Assembly: GCA_015680685.1 (NCBI GenBank)
Contig: MNCI01006539.1
Location: forward strand, 382,159-446,158
Direction of reading: 5' to 3'
Length of the DNA stretch: 64,000 bases
From: Gnetum montanum
Lineage: Eukaryota > Streptophyta > Gnetopsida > Gnetales > Gnetaceae
Position numbers and translations under genes: made by a program. The first letter of the stretch is position 1, and the number at the start of each line of letters is the position of its first letter. Under the pieces are notes generated by a model. The model searched no databases. It saw only the letters and a program-made list of their open reading frames with translations, and was not told where the DNA came from. This document shows positions 13,282-24,140 of the stretch, in pieces.

Positions 13282-14030
13282 TTAATAGAAAGAATGGTCC
13301 ATTTTGTTATTGATTTGCTTCATTCTTTTCTGGGCTTTCATATCATGACAAATATTCCTATTAACTATTTCTAAGAATTGTCTAATGGCACTGAAACTCA
13401 TATCATCTAAGGTTTTCTCTTGATATTGGAGCTCATCATGATATTTGTCATACAAAGGTTGTGGCATTGCTCCTACAAGATGTTCCTTAGCAGACCTATC
13501 ATGTGTAAGCTTATCCCTATAATACCATTCTTCCATAGTGTCAAGGAATGGTCCAAGGTCTTGGATTTTATCTAGTTTAGCTTTAAAAAACCTTTGTCTA
13601 TAAGTAATATCATAATCATATTAATCACCTATCAACTCTTTTGTAATAGCATTAATCAATAATATTGATGGGCCATTTAATAACTTTAATCTAACACTCA
13701 CGTTTATCTAATTCTACCATCTACATAGATTACCTACAAATTTAAATACACAGTTTTGTATGGTGTGTTTCATGCTCTTTTTATCTAGAATAACCTGTCT
13801 TTCAATGAATCCATTAATTCTATCAATAACCTTTTGTCGTTCAACAGGTTCTAGTTTGTCCATACAAAACTTTGGATCTTTTTCACTAAGTGATCTAAAA
13901 GAGACTTTTGGGTATTCTTCTGGATTTTGTATATAAACACCAGGTATACTGAGTAGGTTTTGTTCTTCTTGATCTAGTTGTGAGTACTTGGATTCAATGC
14001 CTTTCATATGGGAAGTGGATTCCTTGTTAG
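13282..14030 (-). pseudogene. Caulimovirid capsid-like region, truncated
   Basis: Two open stretches on the minus strand (14007-13714 and 13536-13282) lie downstream of the movement protein, where caulimovirids of the single-polyprotein type carry the coat protein. The first ends FKFVGNLCRW, which resembles the conserved aromatic capsid block with glycine, leucine and tryptophan; the second contains EEWYYRDKL and is rich in charged helical residues. The zinc finger expected near the capsid C-terminus is not seen, and the gene is cut at the left viral boundary (13247). Capsid identity is inferred from position and a weak motif, so treat it as tentative. Confidence 0.45.
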
Positions 14031-14640
14031 CATTTATAATTGATCCTTTACCCTTTTGATCTCTTCTAAAGTTCCCTTTAGATTGTCTAGGTGAAGAATC
14101 AGGATTTGTTTAGTAATCAAGAATAGATCCTATTGTGTTTTCTAGAGTACTAGGTATTTGTATTTTAGGTACCCATCATTTCTCTACTGCATCAATCTTT
14201 TTTTGGTTTTTTAAAACTTGATGCAAACAATGACTAGACTGTGTTAAGATATTAGTGATCCTATGGTTTGCCCAATTTTGTAATTTTATTGTATCAGATA
14301 GTGGATCTATTGTTAGTTTTTGGAACATTTCACAAGAAATTTCTTTTTGTTATTCTGTAGAGTTTACTTTATGCTCATTCTATTCTTTTTTTGGTTCATT
14401 CATGTTTATTCTAATCAAGGTGTCACATTATGCACATCTATAACTATGGCCTTCTTTTATGGAAACAAAGTGTGGACATGATGGATTGTAGTGTGTGTCT
14501 AAGTCTGATTCTTGAGGTGGTTGTTTTCTTTTGGCATCTTGTTCTACTACAAACTAAATAATAGGTTTATATTTTTTGATAACTTTAGGCTTGGTTATCT
14601 AAATTGAGAATGAGTATGATGGTTTTTCCATAATTTTAGT
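14030..14640 (-). pseudogene. Linker between movement-protein and capsid regions of the viral element
   Basis: On the minus strand this stretch is coding-like but broken by several stops, with no domain I can name. It connects the movement-protein C-terminal part to the capsid-like frame, as expected if both were once one polyprotein. Confidence 0.35.
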
Positions 14641-15434
14641 AACATCCATGGTGATTACTAATTATTTATATCAAGATCTCATCTTTTCCTCAATATCTAT
14701 TTTTGGTTTAGGTTCTGGATCTAAGAGTCGTAGAGATCTCCTAAAAGGTATCAAGCTAGTCAATTTGGGAACAAGAGGACGTATCCTTTAACTAGTGCTA
14801 GCAACTTCTATTTGATCTATCCCAAATGGGTTAGACTTAGTAAATCTTGGTTTTTTAAGATTTACATTATATCTATGTTTACCAGAACATCTAGATCTAA
14901 TCAAAGGAACATAATCATAGAAATCTACCAAGGCATTATCAATCTGTGGATACATCATATGTATTCGAAGATCCTCAATGTTAATTTCTGTTTCATACTC
15001 AATATTTGTACAACAAACAAATATTGTTTTTTTTCCAAAGGACAATAGGGTTTTAATACAAGTATGACTAAAAAGCTTAAATATTAGCCTGTTCCTATTC
15101 TAGCGTAGACACTACCGTAATGCATATAAATAGGAATGGAAGCAATAAGCATTAAACTATTACATAAATTGTTATCACATAAAGAAAGAGTAAATTTGGA
15201 AAGCATTAATATTAAAGCATAAAATTCTAATCTCCCCTTTGCTTCCATTATGATTACATCTTGGAAGTTCTTAAAGCATTTATCTACGAATGCAATCCAA
15301 TATGGGTTTCTTAGTCTATAATTGAAGTGTGGATGGATATGAATATCTATTTCAACCATGTGTACATAATTATATCCTAATATTTTACACTTCTCAACCT
15401 CCCTAAGGCAAAAAATTAGAGTGAGACTGGTCAA
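14640..15434 (-). pseudogene. Caulimovirid movement protein (30K superfamily), broken
   Basis: The minus-strand frame 15434-15084 has the 30K-type core: a YNYVHMVEIDIHIHP strand segment, a CFKNFQDVIIMEAKG segment, then LSLCDNNLCNSLML, in the spacing seen in caulimovirid movement proteins. The frame shifts near 15070 and continues from 15045 to 14788, then weakly to about 14640. In the virus this protein lines plasmodesmata for cell-to-cell spread. The primer site lies about 400 bp upstream, as expected for the first gene of a caulimovirid genome. Stops and frame shifts make it non-functional. The family call is by pattern recognition, not alignment. Confidence 0.65.
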
Positions 15435-15439
15435 AGACC

Positions 15440-16380
15440 AAAGCCACTAATTTCCAAGTCACAATCAAGGAAATGCATGCATTGGAAGGACTAGATGGGG
15501 TTCAAACTGCTTATTGGGTAAATCTCACATTGTTGTGGAAGCAAAGGCAACTTAGAAAACAAAGAAGTGGTATAGAAATGAAAAAGATGACAAGTATAAG
15601 AGGTAGATGCACCTAAAAGGATGCATCTATCTGATGCCATGGTATGGGGTCAAATGATTGTCAACAAGATTGGATTGAGAATGGCACTACATCTTATTAC
15701 TCCCTCCTCAGCCTTACTGCATGCCTTATGCCTTTGGCAAATTAGGATCTCCATAAAGTCTCCTAAATCACTAGCAAGTTCGATAGGAACAAGAACCTAA
15801 CAATACTAGTAGCAAGAGTACAACTTGGCTTTCATACCAACTCTCACCTAGATCGCTCACTTCATTCGTTAACCTCAATGCTCAAAGATACACAATAAGA
15901 AACATAGAAACAAACACAACAAGATGGCCAAAAGCCTTCAAGATTATATTATTCACATTGGATGCCTAGAGATACAAGCAACAAGTAGCTAAGGGATGCT
16001 TGGAAGAAGAATGCTTCTAAGGCACTATGTGTAGCTCTTAGGATCTCTTTCTTTCGATTCCTCTTAGCTTTGCAAGGATACATATTTATAGTCAAAGCAT
16101 GAAGCTTCAAGGACCTTCTAGTGTCATCTAGCACACCAAACACTATCAAGTGGATGACAACACACAAAGCACTAACAGGAAGCACTAACTAGATGACATC
16201 ACACCACATGCTAACTAATGCCATCCATCATTACATACGTAACTATTTAAGATAATGTTAGCATCCTTATCTTTTAATTGTACATAGTGCCTAAAAGGTG
16301 TTAAACATCTCCAAGAGAGTCATAACTTCAATGGGACTCAACTTCATCATCTGGTGGTGGAGAGTCCCAGATTTTGGAGT
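15440..16380 (-). promoter_or_regulatory. Intergenic region of the caulimovirid element
   Basis: About 0.9 kb without viral coding sequence between the post-RNase H block and the movement protein. A TATA box (tataaata on the minus strand) lies at 16083-16090, about 245 bp upstream of the primer site, so this is the likely remnant of the pregenomic RNA promoter and leader. The open frame at 15949-16185 falls across the TATA box and is probably chance. Confidence 0.55.
15827..15839 (-). promoter_or_regulatory. Caulimovirid tRNA-iMet type primer-binding site
   Basis: On the minus strand it reads tggtatgaaagcc, two mismatches from the plant tRNA-iMet complement tggtatcagagcc that primes caulimovirid minus-strand DNA synthesis and marks genome position 1. 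It lies between the TATA box and the movement protein, the expected place. Confidence 0.65.
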
Positions 16381-16383
16381 TAA

Positions 16384-16980
16384 TTGGTGAAGATGGTTCA
16401 CCACACAAATAGAAAGAGGAAAATCATCCTCCAATTCTTTGCATGTCAACAACCCAAGGATCAATCATACTCAGATCAAGGGCCCTTAGAGTATAATTAT
16501 TATGTAGAAATGCTTCTCTTATATCATGTTTTGTGGTGGTGTAGGCCTCTTAGAAGAAGGAATATTGACAAGAAGCTATCCAATCAACTCTTCTTTTAAT
16601 GTAAGAAGTTACCAGATATGATGCAAGTTCACCATATGTTTCCACACAGTGAGCTCGTGCTTGCAAATCTTCATAAAAAGGAAAATCTCTATTTGGTTCA
16701 TCTTTCCTTTGATATAGATTGACAGGATAAGTAGGATGAAAGACAGTAGAAGTGTGACCAAACAAGTGCCACCATAACCAAAAGGTTTCATTGGGAAGAA
16801 TCCAAGGGTTTATTTCAATATTATACACATGGAAGAAGCTTGGTTGACAATGAATCCAATCAAACATATGATTAGAGTTTGTTGGGAAATAAAGGCTTTG
16901 TAATTCAACATCAGTAGTACCTCTAATTGATCTATGGTAAGGATCCCCTAATCTAGGTTCAGACATCCTTATAGCCACCT
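16384..16980 (-). pseudogene. Unassigned coding block downstream of the caulimovirid RNase H
   Basis: The minus-strand frame 16978-16550 (142 codons open) is the longest in the viral element. It is rich in aromatic and proline residues (for example HMFDWIHCQPSFFHVYNIE and ETFWLWWHLFGHTS). The reading continues past a stop or shift to about 16384, ending in a proline/aspartate-rich tail. Standard caulimovirid polyproteins end shortly after RNase H, so this may be a C-terminal extension, a separate late ORF (the place of the transactivator/inclusion protein in some genera), or captured sequence. I do not recognise the family. Its open frame, in an element broken elsewhere, may be chance. Confidence 0.5.
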
Positions 16981-17159
16981 TGGATCTTGTTGTAATTGTT
17001 TGGAGATACCTGACGAACTAGTCAAAACTCCATCTCCAATCATCATGAAAAGATTCTTGGACTAGAATTGACATGTACCTTTCATTCCTATCCCAATATC
17101 TAAGCAAGAAAGAGGACCTAAGCATCCAACCTTCACTTATTAGGATATCTACAATCAGA

Positions 17160-18990
17160 GAGTAAAACATTAGTGCTCAGAGAGCTGATACTCTTTAGTG
17201 AGAAAATATGCTAAACTATTATATTTCTCATCAATGAACCTAGTATTGAAATCAAAATTAGCAAGTTAGAATGCCTAATAGATTAATCTAGTGTGACCAG
17301 CTTTATTTAGGGCTTTTGTACTAAGATACTTATCAAAGTATTTAAGGTTACTTCATACTACAAAATGCACATTTTGTAAGAACAACCTAAATTTTTCGAT
17401 GCCTCTGATAATTGTCAATAATTCTTTATAAGTACTATGGTAATTATTTTGAGCATCATTGAATTTACCTAAGGCATACCTACATATCCATACAATGTTA
17501 TCTTTTTCTTATTTGAGAGCAACTCCCCAAAATTCATGTGAAGCATCAATTTCTAAGATCAACTGTCCATCAGTATGATGTGGTAAATTGGGTAAATTTA
17601 AACATTGTTGTTTAATTAGAGCAATGATTTCTAAATGCTTTGTTGTCCTTTCTAGAGGATTTTTACCTAGCCTTTCATTTAAGAGTTTCCTATCTCTAGC
17701 TAGATGTTTATAAAAACTAGATAGGTAGTTCATACAACCTCAGAATCTTTATAGTTGTGTTTTGTCCTTGATAACATTTGGAAATTTTTTAATTGATTTA
17801 AGGATGTGAGGCTATAAAGAAATTGTGCCATTATTTATTCATAAGACTAAAAACCATATAGAATCCTAACCTATTACCATTTTTGTTAGAGATAAGACTA
17901 ATCCATTTTCATCAACTAAGTTTATAAATATCTTCAAATGTACAAAGTGCTCTTTGGGATTCTTACTCATTACTAGGATGTCACCTATATAAACCAAAAT
18001 AAAAGAATACTTACAAAAAATCTAGTCCATGCATTTTTGAAAAATAGAGGGAGCCTTCTTAATCCCACATGGTCAAAATTTCCATTCGTAAAGGCCTCCT
18101 AGAATGATCAAAGCAATTTTCCACCAATCTTCTTATTTAACCTCGACCTACTAGAATCCTGACTTCAAATCAAACTTCAAATAGATGTTAGTGTGGAGTA
18201 ACCTTGTTTAGTATATGATGTTGGATAGGCTTAATTGGATCGTTTAAAGGTTTGTAAGTTACAATCAACCTTTTCTTCCCTCTAACTTGTTCAGCTCTTT
18301 TATTGACATAGAATGTGGCACATGCAAACATACTCGAACTTGGTTGTATTAATTTCTTGTCTAGTAAAGTTTGTATCTCTTGGTAACATTCAAATTTTAG
18401 ACTTGGAAGCATCCCAATGTGGTGTTCCTTTGTTTTTATCTTTACATTATCTCTAAGTTCAATATTACACCAGTGTTCCTTCTTATGCCTAAATATAGTT
18501 GGATCTTCACTAGCTAATGTAACTCATTTTTTATTTTACTAAATTGACTTTCTAGTTTATTCACATTATTAACTACCCATTGTGTATTAGGTTGCTTGGT
18601 AGAGGATTGTAGTGTGGGAAACCTGCTGGTGTACCTATCTTGTCTATGAAAGTTTTCCCCTAACAGACTTATGTATCTGGACCCTACGGTGTATGGTTCA
18701 AGATTCTATAGGTTGTCTATTCCAATAAGGATTTAGAAGATTTTATTTCACAATGTAATATTGTGAGTTTTAGTATTCTTTCTCTAGTTGTTTTGATTAA
18801 TACAATAGCTCTATGTTCACTACACATCTTCTGAGCATTAAACCTAACATAATTTTTCTCTATTGCTTCCCATAGATGGAAAGGGATAACATTCCACTTC
18901 GAAATGGATATCTTTGCTCCTGAGTCAATTACTACATCTACATGGTATAATTTATAATTATCTAATTTAATAAAAAATGTACAAATAGGT
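17160..18990 (-). pseudogene. Caulimovirid protease, reverse transcriptase and RNase H, broken
   Basis: On the minus strand, in order: an aspartic protease active site VVIDSGAKIS (DSGA codons at 18915-18926); an RT entry block with FYVNKRAEQVRGKKR and YKPLN (18412-18188), which is caulimovirid rather than Ty3-like; the RT catalytic box near 17980-17991, reading YIGD where YIDD is normal; and RNase H, with the EIDASHEFWG segment (open 17733-17509) followed by the remaining motifs to about 17200. This set copies viral RNA into DNA. The Asp-to-Gly change removes an essential metal ligand, and several stops interrupt the frame, so the enzyme is dead. Protease, RT and RNase H are each recognisable with good confidence. 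Confidence 0.8.
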
Positions 18991-19609
18991 AATGTGATTT
19001 TTACCTACATATTAGTTCTTACTCTTAGGATACACATAGCTTGAGTTTCTTCCTAGTACTATTGCCTCTTAAAGCTTTCTTTAATCTATTCAAGTTCTTT
19101 TATTTCTTCAATAGCCATTTGAATGAACTTGCAAAGTTGTTCTATTCATTGTACTCTTAATATGGACTCTTTGAATGGTGGAGGCTTGAATGGTTGTGTT
19201 GATGATTTGGCTTTTTCTTCCTCATACTCTTCTTCTTCTTCGTATTCCTCTTCAGTCCATTCATCAATGGACTTCTATGGTTGAGTATGCTCTAGTTGAG
19301 TTTCAAGATATTTGAGCGATCTCTCTTCAATCAAAAGCCTTTGCCCTTTGAGTTCTTGCCTTTTTTTTTTTTGTTATCCTTCTTTTTAGAGACATGATCT
19401 TGTTAATATCGCTAATAGGAATTTTATCCATCTGTTTTTCTAATTGTTACCTAATCATTTTATATGCAAGATCCTGTTCGACTAAGTCTAGAGATTTTGC
19501 AACTAATAATGGAGGTGAAGAAGGTTGTTCTTGGAGATTTTGTGTGAGATGTCTAAGATGGTGGTGTTGATTCATTGAACAGACATAATAGACATTACCA
19601 TCAGCTCAC
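18990..19609 (-). pseudogene. Acidic and basic linker upstream of the viral protease (capsid C-terminal side?)
   Basis: On the minus strand a basic stretch (KRRITKKKKARTQRAKAFD, near 19360) is followed by an acidic one (WTEEEYEEEEEYEEEK, near 19210-19260), then a helical piece leading into the protease. Caulimovirid coat-protein precursors have such charged regions near their ends. No CCHC zinc finger was seen. The right viral boundary is at about 19609, where element B LTR sequence resumes. Confidence 0.4.
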
Positions 19610-19841
19610 ATTGAGATCAATCATTATGTAATTGTAGAACCTCATGCTCTACAATAGTATTAAGTGTGTAAAGATTCAATATGATACAAGTTGTGATTTT
19701 GTTGTAATTGTAATCTTCTAGATTTAATTCAAGATAGCTAGTTTTTCTAGCTTTTCTAACAATTGAATTATCTTACTTTTTTTTAATTTTTGGATTCAGT
19801 GTGTTTAAATGAATAAAGCAAATAAAAGTGACCCTGATCCA
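19610..19841 (+). repeat. Element B 5' LTR, third piece
   Basis: Aligns with the end of the 3' LTR (about 35180-35411): shared blocks include agctagtttttctagctttt. It ends in cca just before the primer site. Confidence 0.85.
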
Positions 19842-19846
19842 ATTAT

Positions 19847-19859
19847 TGGTATCAAAGCC
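19847..19859 (+). promoter_or_regulatory. Element B primer-binding site (tRNA-iMet)
   Basis: tggtatcaaagcc, one mismatch from the usual tggtatcagagcc, five bases after the LTR end. Typical of chromoviruses. Confidence 0.8.
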
Positions 19860-19909
19860 ATAAGGTTTATTATTGTTAGAATTTGGCTATGTATATTTTT
19901 TTCTATCTC

Positions 19910-21200
19910 AAATGGCCCCTAAGAAGAAAACTATGCAAGTCCTAAATTCAGACATAAACAACATGAAATTTACCTTTAAGCTAATAACTGATTAATTGGA
20001 TGAGATTAGTGCTACCATAGATCAGAATGTAGGTCCAAACTATATTCAACCATGTAATGATGATGCATAATCTTACTTTAATGATGATGAAAAAGTTTCT
20101 CAGCCTGGTGGAAAGAGATCCAATTCTCTGAACTTACAACTATGGAAATGTGAAAACCCATTAGCCTTGTGTTACAAGGGAAGGAAATCTAGATCCCCAT
20201 GTCAAAGCTCCAAGAGTTTCATCTTCAACATCAATTTCTTCTCATGACAAGCTTGATATTGAAGATGACGTAAGACTAGCCATATTTTTCAAAAATGCTA
20301 TAAGACTTCCATATGTGGAGTTGAAAATTTTCAACAATGTAGATGATACCAATGCTTTTGTAAGCTATTTAAAGATGCTTGATAAGCATTTTGAGTTGGA
20401 AGAGGTACCGAATCAATTACAAGTACTAATTGCATAATCCACATTAGAAGGTATGATCTCAACGTGGTGGAAAAAAAATCTCAAAGTTATGAGAGGCAAA
20501 ATTATCAATCTATTGAGAATTGGTCCTTGATAAAATACATGTTGAAATAGAAATTTACACAATATTGGTAGAGATAAGAGATAATCATGAAGCCAAAATT
20601 CCTTAGACAAGAAGATAAAGATGTCAGTGAATTTTATATTGAATTTTGGGATCTATTCCATCATGGTAAGGTACACTAGAAAGAGTACAAACAAGCTTCA
20701 ATCTTTTTAAGAGGTCTCAAGATGCCTTACCAGCAAGAGTTATCATTTTATAAACCTAAAACCATTGATGAGGCCTATGATTTCGCACTTAAGGCAAAGA
20801 AGAAACTCAGTGGATTTGGGAACAAAAGCAAATAAACTTCAAAAGGAAGGGACAAGGGTTTTAAATCAAAGAAAGGATCCAAGTATAAATTTGAAGACAA
20901 GGAGAAAAACCATGATAAGAAGCATGAAAATGGCAATGAGAAGGGTAAATTCAAGAAGGACCAAGGTACAAGAGGCAAGGATCAAGGTAGCAACTCATCC
21001 AAGATTCAATGTATCAAATGTGGAGAGTGGGAACACAAGCAATGGAAATTTCCACTTCACAAGGCAGCCAAACAAAAGGATGTACAAACCATTAAGGCAA
21101 AGCAGACATCAAGCCAAGATCTTCAAAAAGGTAATCCTAATGCTCTCAAAATTGAGAAAGTTTCTAAGTTAAATTGTTGTACATTTATGTGAAATTTGAA
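19910..21200 (+). pseudogene. Element B gag
   Basis: The frame starts with ATG at 19910 (MAPKKKTMQVLN) and runs with stops through a gag-like middle (about 20330-20790) to a lysine-rich tail and a zinc knuckle near 21005-21050 reading CIKCGEWEHKQW, in which the fourth ligand (Cys) has become Trp. Gag forms the retrotransposon particle. The open frame at 20765-21172 is a different frame over the same lysine-rich tail and is a shadow. Multiple stops make it inactive. Confidence 0.7.
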
Positions 21201-21229
21201 CAAAGAAAACCATCCAGTAATGAAATTGT

Positions 21230-23150
21230 TATTTTGGATTAGGGCTAGATGTTTACTTAGTCAAAAATGAATTTATGTTTCAATTGATGGGGAAGCCCAA
21301 GAAAATATTTTTTTCTTCTACGATAGTTGCTAGATTGTATTTAGTAAACATTTCTCATCCTAGACCCTACAAGGTACATTGGCTATCAAGAAATTATTCT
21401 CAAGAGGTGAGAGAGCAATCTGTCTTAAAATTTAAAATTGGAAGCTTTCATGATGTTTTGAAATGTGATGTACTACCAATTGATTGTGTCGATGTAATTC
21501 TTTAAAGGTCTTAAAAATTTTATAAATTTTATAATATTTCTTAGTTTGATGAAGTAAGAAATGCATGGAGTGTCGTAAGACTTGATGGAATCCATGAGTT
21601 GATTCCTACGATAGTTGAATACGTAAGATAGCAAAGCTCACTTAATGCTTCCTTAATTCTTCTTAGGGAGAGGAAGTACATTTAAAAACATGATGAAGTT
21701 CAATTTGGTTTTATGGTTGTATCAAATATTGCTTCTAATCATGATGTTGTGTAGGTAGATCTTCAAAAAAGTATGCTTGGCTTGAAGAAGTAATTTCTTA
21801 AGGTGTTCAAAGGGGAATTGGATGGATTACCATCAATAAGGAATGTCTAATACCAAATTGATTTTATTCCTAGTGATACCATTCCAAATGAGAGGGTATA
21901 TCAAAGGGAATCAAATCAAATGACTAAATTAGTAAGTAGAGAAGTTACTTATGAATGTCTTTATGAGGAAGTCAATTTTCCCTTATGTAATTCTAGCAGT
22001 GCTTATGCCAAAGAAGAACAATGAAGAATGCATGATGTGCATTGACTCAAGGGTAGTGAATAAGATAATAGTGAGGTACAAGATTCTATTCCAAGGATGG
22101 ATGATATCCTTGATGTCTATACCAATGCAATGATCTTTAGGAAATTTCATTTAAAGAGTGCTTACCATCAAATTTGAATTAGTCTTGCTGATGAATGGAA
22201 GACAACTTTCAAGAATCCATATGAATTGTTTGAGTAGTTGATGATGCCATTTGGCCTCACAAATGCCCCTGTCATATTTATGAGGTCGATGCATGATATT
22301 GTCAAAGAGTTGATTGATAAGTATTCTAATATCTTCTTTGATGACATTTTGGTGTATAGCTCACATGAAGAAGAGCACTTAGATCACTTGAGATAACTAT
22401 GTCTTAAGTTGGAGCAAGCAAATTTGGTGATCAATATGAAGAAGAGTCATTTCTTTAAGAGGGAGATCACATATTTGGAACATGTGATTCCTAAAAATCA
22501 AATAAAAATGAAAGCTATCAAGGTAAAGGCTATTAGAGATTAGCCAACTTCTAAAAATGTTGGGGAGGTAAGATCATTTCTTAGTTTAGCAAGTTCTTAT
22601 AGGTAGTTCATAAAAAATTTCAATGATATTTTATGGCCTTTATTTGCTTTGCTTAAAAAGAATCAAGATTTCAAGTAGGTAGATAAGGCCCAAAGAAGCT
22701 TTGACTTGTTGAAGACAAAAACAACTAGTGAGCATGTACTTATAATACCATATTTCCAAAAGCTTTTTTAGGTAGAGGTGGATGCAAGTGGACTTGCCAT
22801 TGGAGGGGTGCTTTCACAAAAAGGTAGGCATGTTGATTCCTTTTTAGAAAAGTTGAATGAATCAAGGAAGAAATATAGCATATATGAGAAGGAATTGTAT
22901 GCTATTCTTCAAGAAAATAAGCATTGGAAGCATTACTTGTTACCCAAGGAGTTCACTTTGATCATAGACTACAAAGCACTTCAATTTCTCAATTCCCAAA
23001 AGAAGTTGAGTGACAAACACATGAAGTGGGTGGCACAATTAGAGGAGTTTAATTTTTTACTCAAGCACAAAAGTAAAAAAGCTAATGTGGTAGTAGATGC
23101 ATTATCTAGGAAGCGTGTGATGAATTTTAGTGTACCTCATGTAGAAGAGA
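21230..23150 (+). pseudogene. Element B protease, RT and RNase H
   Basis: Protease-like sequence (21240-21700) ends with the ILGMPWL-type region degraded to VDVIL. RT follows: CIDSRVVNKI near 22040, MPFGLTNAP near 22250, and the catalytic box FFDDILVYSS near 22335. RNase H is open from 22778 to 23197 (139 codons), starting VDASGLAIGGVLSQKG and ending with a VVDALSRK segment, complete for this class. The RT frame has several stops. The reading is interrupted at 23203 by element A and resumes as integrase at 33390. Confidence 0.8.
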
Positions 23151-23203
23151 TGCATGATTTTTCTAATTTATATGCACATGATTCTGATTTTGAATAGGTT
23201 TGG

Positions 23204-24008
23204 TGATGAACTGCAATATCGCATCCGCGATGTTGGATCGACGATGCAATCGGATACCCGATATCGTGGCCTGTCTTCTTATCTATAAATAAGAGGTGGC
23301 TCCCTTGGTTTCCATAGTTAGAAATTAGTCCCTTAGCCAAACGTTTGCCATTTTCTCACTCCAGAGTTAGAATTATTTTTGCGTGCCCGTAGTAGAAGTC
23401 ATAGAGTGAACGGATCTTTATTCGAGCATTGTGTACCTGAGCACACTTTGTGCACGACAATAAAGACGAACTTTATGATAAACCTTGCAACATACAGAAT
23501 AGATTAATTAGCATTAATTATTATTTAATGCTTTCATAGTTAATTAATGATATCTCTCACCCTACAACTCTCTTAGTTAAATACACTCAGTACAACCACT
23601 TTAAGCATGCGTGTAGCACTTGGTAACCCAGTAACAATTAGTGTTTGGTAATCCCAGTAGCGTTGCACTAGTTCAAGATGTGCACAAAAAGTGGGAACGG
23701 ATACTGGTGTTAGGAGTACTTAGAACCTAGTTAATGAATAGTTAAATTAGATTAGTTACTTAGTTATTTCTTTCTCCCCTCCTTATTAGCATAGGATATA
23801 AAACACATAAAAGCCATAAAAATCATATACCTCAAGCTTACTTAACCATACAACCGTGACATACAAGTAAGTTTGAGAAGACAATGATTATCAACTTGTT
23901 ATCATCCCACAAAGGCGCATAGGCACTTAACCCTTGGAATTATATCGAATTATGTGTGAAACGCTTGTATTCATATGGTTGAGTGTAGGGGTACCTCGCT
24001 GCTCATCA
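23204..24008 (+). repeat. Element A 5' LTR
   Basis: Starts tgatgaactgcaatatcgc, ends ctgctcatca, so the ends form the TGATGA/TCATCA inverted repeat. A TATA box (tataaataagagg) is near 23284 and an aataaa signal near 23459. Confidence 0.92.
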
Positions 24009-24009
24009 T

Positions 24010-24027
24010 TGGCACCATTGCCAGGGA
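24010..24027 (+). promoter_or_regulatory. Element A primer-binding site
   Basis: tggcaccattgccaggga directly after the LTR. It matches, with a few changes, the tggcgccgttgccgggga site of Athila-type elements, which I recall as complementary to tRNA-Asp; the tRNA identity is from memory. Element C has tggcgctgttgctgggga at the same place. Confidence 0.75.
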
Positions 24028-24140
24028 CTTAGTTGTTTGTGCGCTAAGTAAAACTTAGGAAATCATTCAAATCGTTGGAATGAACCCTTAGGGTTCATTA
24101 AGAAAAAGATAATAGTACATTGCACACTAAACAAGATAAG

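Larger units (their letters stand above)
13247..19609 (-). mobile_element. Endogenous caulimovirid (plant pararetrovirus), near unit length, circularly permuted
   Basis: Read on the minus strand from 19609 down: an acidic linker, an aspartic protease (DSGA), RT, RNase H, an unassigned coding block, an intergenic region with TATA box and tRNA-iMet type primer site, a 30K-type movement protein, and a capsid-like region. A circular caulimovirid genome opened within or just after the capsid gene would give this order. At 6.36 kb it is a little short of a typical genome (7-9 kb), so sequence is missing at the opening point. It lies inside the element B 5' LTR; about 8 bp of LTR are missing at the junction and no target duplication is visible, which fits repair-mediated capture rather than integrase. 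Every gene has stops and frame breaks, and the RT active site is altered, so it is a dead copy. The genus cannot be decided by eye. Confidence 0.8.

Noticed and set aside
15949-16185. 78-codon minus-strand frame in the viral intergenic region
   Set aside because: It spans the TATA box and has no similarity to viral proteins that I can see.
20765-21172. 135-codon basic protein
   Set aside because: A shifted frame over the lysine-rich tail of element B gag; the zinc knuckle lies in the other frame.
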